A stretch of 18,720 nt of DNA from Limosilactobacillus pulli. Its GTDB lineage: Bacteria > Bacillota > Bacilli > Lactobacillales > Lactobacillaceae. Position numbers and translations under genes: made by a program. Below, piece after piece: positions 14,638 through 18,720 of this stretch. Location: the NCBI RefSeq assembly GCF_947381555.1, contig NZ_CANCWQ010000032.1:1-18720 (forward strand). The letters run 5' to 3'. Each line of letters opens with the position of its first letter. The first letter of the stretch is position 1. Below the pieces are notes generated by a model. The model searched no databases. It was not told the origin of the DNA and worked only from the letters and a program-made list of their open reading frames with translations.

Positions 14638-15188
14638 TTATTTTTGACTTCGATACTCAGAAACGATCTGGTCTGGCCCGACCTGTCCATAGCGAAAAAG
14701 CTCTTAAAAATGAGTTCAGCTCTTGATAGCCTAACAAAAACGCAATTTCACCAGCGGTCATATCAGTATTCTTCAAATAATGAACGGCTAGACTTTCCCG
14801 GGTACTGTTGAGCTACTTTTGAAAGGTCGTTTTTTCTTCCTTGAGCTTGCGCTGCAGTATCCGCTTGGAAATCCCCAACTCATGAGCAACATCATCAATC
14901 GTGGTCTCACCGCTTGGCAAAAGCTCTGCCAGTGCACTGCGGACGCGCGCTGAGATTGAATCGTCAATTTCAAGATCAGCCAGACGCTTGGTTAATTCTG
15001 GTTCAAAATAGTTCCACATGCCTGCATTAAAGCTGACAAATAGCTGCTGGCAGTTCGGCCCACCGCAAAACAGCATGTGGATCCAAGCCATAGTAGCGCG
15101 ACAGATCTTCATAGCGGCCATCGATTATAAAATGGTTCGTTGTCTTGCCACCTTTATGTTTGATTGTAGATCCATCATAAGCGATCAT
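14638..15188 (-). pseudogene. AraC-family regulator, deleted and interrupted
   Basis: On the minus strand ATG 15188 opens a frame with EDLSRYYGLDPHAVLRWAELPA, the beginning of an AraC_N ligand domain. Nearly all of that domain (normally about 180 residues) is then missing. After a frame change near 15065 the end of the domain and the DNA-binding half appear: WNYFEPELTKRLADLE, then TTIDDVAHELGISKRILQRKL (first HTH). A TAG stop lies at 14813-14815 (TFQK-stop-LNSTRESL), followed by the second HTH NTDMTAGEIAFLLGYQELNS and FLRAFSLWTG. A last frame change near 14680 precedes IVSEYRSQK and TAA at 14638. So it has one large deletion, one amber codon and two frame changes; clearly dead. It is the upstream neighbour in the same orientation as nothing else here. 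Confidence 0.75.
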
Positions 15189-15250
15189 TCCCTAAAGATA
15201 AATATCCAATCATGCCATTTAAATATCAATTTGTGCCACTAAATCAAATC

Positions 15251-15284
15251 AAAAACAGATCACCATTTCAGTGATCTGCCTTTT
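15251..15284 (-). terminator. terminator of the 3-hydroxyacyl-CoA dehydrogenase gene
   Basis: CAGATCAC and GTGATCTG form a perfect 8-bp stem around CATTTCA. Read on the minus strand it is followed by TTTTTG. It begins just after the stop at 15291. Confidence 0.8.
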
Positions 15285-15290
15285 AAATTG

Positions 15291-16172
15291 CTATTCTTTT
15301 AAGAAGTTGGGATCTTCATAGGCAGGGTGCGGATACGTATAGAACCCTTCACCGGCCTCAACGCCATAATGACCAGCATCGATCATCGCTTTGAGCTTAT
15401 CGGCAATTGCTTTTTGCGCTGGCGTGTCGGCATGCGAACTGAAGATGGCCCAAACCGTCCGCAGACCGATCACGTCCATTGACATGAATGGTCCCATTGG
15501 CGAACCGGTTGAATTCATCCAGTCCTTGTCAATTGTAATTGGGTCAGCCACGCCCTTGCCCCAGAGTCCCAGAGCTGCATTTAAGAACGGTACCGACAAT
15601 GCATTCATGATGTAGCCATGCTGCTCTTTTTTCAAGACAATTGGCAGCATCTTGATTCCCTTGGCAAAGGCCACAACCTCATCAATAATGGCTGGATCGG
15701 TCTTTTCATTGCCCACAATCTCGGCAGTGTTAAAGACCCAGATATGGTTGGCAAAATGCAGGTGCAGGAATTTTTCGGGACGATCAACCAATTTAACCAG
15801 CTGACTTGGCACGTAGGTCGATGAGTTGCTGGCAATAATGGCATCCTTAGGCAGGACCTGGCATAGCTGGGCATAAAAGTCCTTTTTCATATCCAGATTT
15901 TCTGGTACGGCTTCGATTACCAGATCGGCATCGTTAAAGGCAGTCTGCCAATCGTTGGTAATTGACTCGATATTTTTCAGTCCAGCATCAAACTGTTCAT
16001 CAGTCAGCTTCAAATCATGCTTGTACAATGGGCGTAAAGCCGCGATTCGTTTTTCAGCCCGTTCTGGATGTGGATTCCAGATCTTAACCTGATAGCCGCA
16101 CAGCGCACTTTGGTAGGCAATTTGGCTGCCCAGCGTTCCGGCACCGGCAATCGTTACTTTTTGAATCGTCAT
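15291..16172 (-). CDS. 3-hydroxyacyl-CoA dehydrogenase family protein
   Basis: The 293-residue protein starts at ATG 16172 behind AGGTGAGG; an upstream in-frame ATG near 16214 lacks such a site. The N-terminal Rossmann domain has the NAD motif GAGTLGSQIA (10-19) and VIEAVPENLDMKKDFYAQL. SNSSTYVPSQL and FLHLHFANHIWVFNTAEIV carry the catalytic Ser, His and Glu of the family. The C-terminal helical domain has GYIMNALSVPFLNAAL, STGSPMGPFMSMDVIGL and GVEAGEGFYTYPHPAYEDP. It is a complete FadB2/Hbd-like single-chain dehydrogenase. Lactobacilli lack beta-oxidation, so the substrate may be a 3-hydroxy acid other than an acyl-CoA (L-gulonate or carnitine dehydrogenases share this fold). Intact, with its own terminator. 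Confidence 0.88.
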   Translation of the reverse strand: MTIQKVTIAGAGTLGSQIAYQSALCGYQVKIWNPHPERAEKRIAALRPLYKHDLKLTDEQFDAGLKNIESITNDWQTAFNDADLVIEAVPENLDMKKDFYAQLCQVLPKDAIIASNSSTYVPSQLVKLVDRPEKFLHLHFANHIWVFNTAEIVGNEKTDPAIIDEVVAFAKGIKMLPIVLKKEQHGYIMNALSVPFLNAALGLWGKGVADPITIDKDWMNSTGSPMGPFMSMDVIGLRTVWAIFSSHADTPAQKAIADKLKAMIDAGHYGVEAGEGFYTYPHPAYEDPNFLKE

Positions 16173-16401
16173 GCTAATAACCTCACCTTCTATTAGACAA
16201 CAACTGCTAAACATAAATTTTAGGATTGTCTTTATTATAGCTCAGTTTGTGAAATTAAAAAAGTATTCTGATTCATTTTCACTTGCTAACCGATTATCAA
16301 TTTAATGTTTTGTTTATTCATATTCACAAACGCAACTTTGTGAAACGATTAATAAATGTCTGATACTCATTGCCAACATCTGAAATTTGCCGTCGCTATC
16401 C
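16173..16401 (-). promoter_or_regulatory. promoter region of the 3HCDH gene
   Basis: A perfect TATAAT on the minus strand (16234-16239) lies 61 bases before the ATG at 16172; no good -35 is visible, the region 17 bases upstream being a run of T. The rest of this segment, to the DUF438 stop at 16402, is A/T-rich and shows no gene. Confidence 0.5.
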
Positions 16402-17766
16402 TTAGCGTCGTTTTTCACAAGTCAGTCCCCGTAGATACGTGGCATCCTGTCCTACTTCCAGATATCCTAAATAGGTTCCATCATCCCGTCAGACAGCGAT
16501 ATATTCAATATGAATGAATTTTTCGCCATGCAGATTAAACCAGTATTCTTCACGATCGCTGGTTCCTTCATGAAAACTGGTCAAAATCCGCTTGACCTTA
16601 GTCAATGCCTTGGGGGGATGGCAGTTGTACACTGAACGGCCGATCACGCTTTTGGCCCGGAGAAAGAGGCGGTCCGGAATGTCTGAATACCAGCGCACCT
16701 TATCTTCTCTGTCGACAAACGTCAGATCAACCGGCAGCAGTCTAAAAATCTCAAATAACTCTTCAGGACTCAGGCGACCAGTTTTTAGGTCAATTCTGGC
16801 ATTCTCATTAACCGACTGAACGATTTGATCATCAGCAGCGGCTTGGTTATTTGGATCAGTATCATCTTCATAATTGGTATTATTTGTATGATTGACCTGG
16901 GAATCAACGGCCGCCAAACTCTGTGCCATTTGATTAAGTTGCTGAGCCAAGGCTGAGTTTTGCGGTTGTTCAGCGCATTTCGCCTATTCTTCAGCAGTCG
17001 GTTGTCAATTAATTGGATTTGAGATTAATGTATAGCCAATTGCATCCTCATCGACCCTAACGGCTTGCCAGTCCTTTGGTGTAGCCACTTCAGCCAGCAT
17101 TGGAATCATGATGTCTTCTTCTTTGACAATCATCGCTAAAACGCCCTGGGCTGCCTTTTCAACTGCTGCTTCTATCTCATATTTGTCAGGCAATGGCCGC
17201 TTTAAAACCAACTGATAGGCATGATTGATAGCTTGGCAAATCTCATTGTCAAAACCCCACATAACTTTAGGCGGAGCAGTAATCCCATACTTGTCCATCA
17301 ATGGAAAGATTGTATTTTCTTTGCGTGCATAATGACAATCAATGGTTCTCAAATCACGTAACGCGGTCGTCATGCGCTGAAGGTACTCATTGTTCTTACC
17401 GTCTTGTTGCCATTTTTTCAGGCACGGCAGCAGTTCATCGTTAATCAGTGACTGAATGATCTTGTTTTCCAGTTTTAACGTATGAACAGGATGGCCCGGT
17501 TTTTCAAAGGCCGGCGTAGTTTTGGTTGGTGCAATGGCATCTTGAAACAATGCCACGTGAACGTCGCATAGCCGCTAAATTTCTTGTGGTGGTAGACCAT
17601 TTGCAATCAGCTGTCGTTCCGCTGACGTAATCTCTTCCACATCAACGTTATCAAAGGCTTTATCAAACATCTGCTTGGCCTGATCAAAATCACCGCCGTC
17701 GCTTAAAAGGTTCAAAATCTCGACTAATTGCTTTTGACGCTGAATGGCTAGCTTATTTTCAGTCAT
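16402..17766 (-). pseudogene. DUF438-hemerythrin-PAS protein with four in-frame stops
   Basis: A single uninterrupted reading register of 455 codons starts at ATG 17766 (AGGTGATC upstream, overlapping the DUF1858 stop by 8 bases) and ends in TAA at 16402-16404. Domains in order: DUF438 (residues 1-80, RQKQLVEILNLLSD, RQLIANGLPPQEI, RLCDVHVALF), and a hemerythrin-like HHE domain (about 95-245, GHPVHTLKLENK, DCHYARKENTIFPLMDKYGI, PPKVMWGFDNEIC). After a Gln/Asn-rich linker comes a C-terminal PAS domain (LPVDLTFVDREDKVRWYSD, GRSVYNCHPPKAL, EYWFNLHGEKFIHIEYIAV, RDDGTYLGYLEV). Stops: TAG codon 64 (17575-17577), TGA 254 (17005-17007), TAG 261 (16984-16986), TGA 426 (16489-16491). All are explainable as CAG to TAG or CGA to TGA. 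No frameshift is present. The family probably senses redox state or NO through the iron site. Confidence 0.82.
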
Positions 17767-17995
17767 TATTGATCACCTCATATCCATAGGCCTTGAAAAC
17801 ATTGATTACGTGCTGTTTTTCAATGTTCATTGCCAAACATCCCCGATTGATCGTAACGAAACGGCTAACCGTCTCCAGCATCCCGGGAATTTTAATCTTA
17901 TCAAAGCCGGCCTCGACCATGATGCTCACAAATTCCTTGTCTTGTTTGGCCAGCTGCTGTACTGGTACGTTAAAATCAACCGTCTTTTCGTTCAT
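17759..17995 (-). CDS. DUF1858 domain protein
   Basis: The 78-residue protein starts at ATG 17995, 8 bases after GGAGG; the longer frame upstream is the antisense continuation of sufT and is not used. It matches DUF1858: VDFNVPVQQLAKQDKEFVSI, MVEAGFDKIKIPGMLETVSR, FVTINRGCLAMNIEKQHVI. These small domains normally precede or accompany DUF438/hemerythrin proteins, and here the stop overlaps the DUF438 start by 8 bases (ATGACTGA), indicating translational coupling. Function is not established; a regulatory or iron-sulfur-related role is inferred from neighbours. Intact, but both partners carry nonsense codons. Confidence 0.85.
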   Translation of the reverse strand: MNEKTVDFNVPVQQLAKQDKEFVSIMVEAGFDKIKIPGMLETVSRFVTINRGCLAMNIEKQHVINVFKAYGYEVINND

Positions 17996-18029
17996 GAAAC
18001 GATCCTCCAATTCCCAGCTTTGCTCTTGC

Positions 18030-18314
18030 CTAATCTGACATTCTGGCGATCGTCCAGACTGGATACCAAACCAATTGAACGCGCGCATGACTCACGCCTT
18101 CGACCTGGCTGGCGGTTTTTTCAATGTTATTTTGCAAAAAGCTACTTAATGGACATCTTGGCGTCGTCGGACTCACTTTGATCAAACATTCACCGGCTGC
18201 ATCTACCTCAACTTCATAGATCAACCCCAAATCAACGATCCCTACATCGAGTTCGGGGTCAATAATTTTGGCCAGGGCCTCCCAAACCCTTTTTTCAACT
18301 GCAGAAATCGCCAT
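18030..18314 (-). CDS. sufT: SufT/MIP18-type metal-sulfur cluster assembly factor, probably truncated
   Basis: The product starts at ATG 18314 behind GGAAGTG and is a DUF59 (MIP18/PaaD-like) protein. It shows VWEALAKIIDPELDVGIVDL and GLIYEVEVD, then the TPRCPLSS motif that carries the conserved Cys, followed by VQLVWYPVW. Family members mature Fe-S proteins. The frame stops at TAG (18030-18032) after ARMSD, yet the next codons read ARAKLGIGG, the usual C-terminal ending of these proteins, and continue to TGA at 17976-17978. A CAG to TAG change would explain this; only the last 10 to 17 residues are lost, so activity may survive. It leads an operon with DUF1858 and DUF438. The original end would have overlapped the DUF1858 start by about 20 bases. 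Confidence 0.8.
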   Translation of the reverse strand: MAISAVEKRVWEALAKIIDPELDVGIVDLGLIYEVEVDAAGECLIKVSPTTPRCPLSSFLQNNIEKTASQVEGVSHARVQLVWYPVWTIARMSD

Positions 18315-18329
18315 TGAATCACTTCCCTT

Positions 18330-18335
18330 ATTATA
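18330..18335 (-). promoter_or_regulatory. -10 box of the sufT operon
   Basis: TATAAT on the minus strand lies 15 bases before the sufT ATG region's ribosome binding site; the matching -35 (around 18353-18358) is weak. No other promoter is seen inside the operon, in line with the overlapping genes. Confidence 0.5.
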
Positions 18336-18485
18336 ATCAGTTTATTTTAACATGATCCCAATCACTTCCATACCAACCAATTAGTAGGCACGTCCTGGAT
18401 GCCATTGCAACGCGGTTAATTAGTCTTTTAAAAATTTTTTGACTTTTTTCTGTTTTTTACTGGCATTTTCTAAATTATGTGTTAG

Positions 18486-18491
18486 TATAAT
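18486..18491 (+). promoter_or_regulatory. -10 box of the tRNA-Asn gene
   Basis: A perfect TATAAT lies 23 bases before the tRNA. The stretch upstream is very A/T-rich (18421-18480) but no clear -35 was found at 16-18 bases. Confidence 0.55.
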
Positions 18492-18514
18492 TAAGTACTT
18501 ATTTGTTAAGTCAT

Positions 18515-18587
18515 TCCGGCATAGCTCAGTTGGTAGAGCACCTGACTGTTAATCAGGTTGTCGTCAGTTCGAGTCTGACTGCCGGAG
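18515..18587 (+). tRNA. tRNA-Asn (anticodon GTT)
   Basis: A full cloverleaf can be drawn: acceptor TCCGGCA/TGCCGGA with discriminator G, D arm around GCTCAGTTGGTAGAGC, anticodon stem CCTGA/TCAGG with loop CTGTTAA (anticodon GTT at 18548-18550), and T arm TTCGAGTC. The CCA end is not encoded. It is a single gene with its own promoter and terminator. Confidence 0.96.
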
Positions 18588-18592
18588 TATTT

Positions 18593-18629
18593 AAAACAGC
18601 GATGTCGTTTTGACATCGCTGTTTTTTTT
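18593..18629 (+). terminator. terminator of tRNA-Asn
   Basis: AAAACAGCGATGTC and GACATCGCTGTTTT form a perfect stem of about 14 pairs around GTTTT, with eight T at the end of the stem. Confidence 0.92.
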
Positions 18630-18644
18630 GACCATCTCAAGGAT

Positions 18645-18720
18645 TGAGAGTGTCAATAATTTTGTGTACTTTTGAAAATCCTTCTCTGTATGAAATGCTT
18701 ACTTAAATAAACATGGAATC
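18645..18720. other. possible insertion-sequence end at the window edge
   Basis: Right after the tRNA terminator the sequence GAGAGTGTCAATAATTTTG and the following TGTACTTTTG resemble terminal inverted repeats of mutator-type (IS256-family) elements as I remember them. No transposase is visible within the remaining bases, so this is a guess that the sequence beyond the window would settle. Confidence 0.3.

Noticed and set aside
14813..17577. Amber codons read as Gln throughout the window (code change or suppressor)
   Set aside because: TAG ends intact genes normally here (kptA and mocR both end in TAG), TGA and TAA also interrupt genes, and the tRNA seen has anticodon GTT. Ordinary C-to-T decay is simpler.
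18030..18088. Longer DUF1858 protein starting at 18088
   Set aside because: Those codons are sufT in another frame; GGAGG stands 8 bases before ATG 17995, where the domain begins.
1..18720. CRISPR array, prophage or complete transposase
   Set aside because: No regularly spaced repeats, phage structural genes or transposase motifs are visible on either strand.

Overview
The window looks like a chromosomal segment from a heterofermentative lactobacillus, most likely Limosilactobacillus or a close relative. This rests on gene content (KptA, PaiA-like GNAT, HesB-like Fe-S protein, YitT, YfcC, a SufT-DUF1858-DUF438 operon), AGGAGG-type ribosome binding sites, CcpA-type cre boxes and a mid-40s G+C by eye. 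The species call is inference.

Layout. 1-230: two tandem promoters and the leader of an rRNA operon that reads leftwards out of the window. 299-2782: a divergent TetR regulator and a two-gene ABC-2 exporter, all frameshifted. 2788-2880: a 5' stub of manA. 3196-4380: gldA behind a cre-like promoter, broken by a 7-bp tandem duplication. 4446-6921: an intact YitT-type membrane protein and a frameshifted YfcC-type transporter. 7395-8618: intact kptA and a PaiA-like acetyltransferase, convergent across a structured RNA element. 8772-9758: a broken AAA ATPase. 9916-11574: a YczE-family remnant beside an apparently intact MocR regulator that lacks its PLP lysine. 11800-13093: a DDAH-type arginine hydrolase with a cre over its -35 box, and an unknown gene. 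13531-14365: an 11-codon ORF overlapping a small membrane protein, then a HesB-like protein. 14430-14620: a second copy of the structured element. 14638-16172: an AraC pseudogene and an intact 3-hydroxyacyl-CoA dehydrogenase. 16402-18314: the sufT-DUF1858-DUF438 operon, in which DUF438 has four in-frame stops and sufT ends at a probable nonsense codon. 18515-18720: tRNA-Asn, its terminator and possibly the end of an insertion sequence.

Together. About eleven of roughly twenty protein-coding loci are broken, by homopolymer slips, short tandem duplications, C-to-T type nonsense codons and large deletions. This is what ongoing genome reduction looks like, although one-base homopolymer shifts could be sequencing error. 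Several surviving or dying catabolic and transport genes (gldA, manA, yfcC, the arginine hydrolase, the acetyltransferase) have cre-like sites at their promoters, which suggests a carbon-catabolite-controlled accessory metabolism being lost. The points that look least routine are the two homologous three-helix RNA elements (7954-8085 and 14430-14620), the 1.36-kb DUF438 frame with four stops and no frameshift, the MocR K-to-Q change next to its ruined partner, and the coupled mini-ORF/membrane protein pair.
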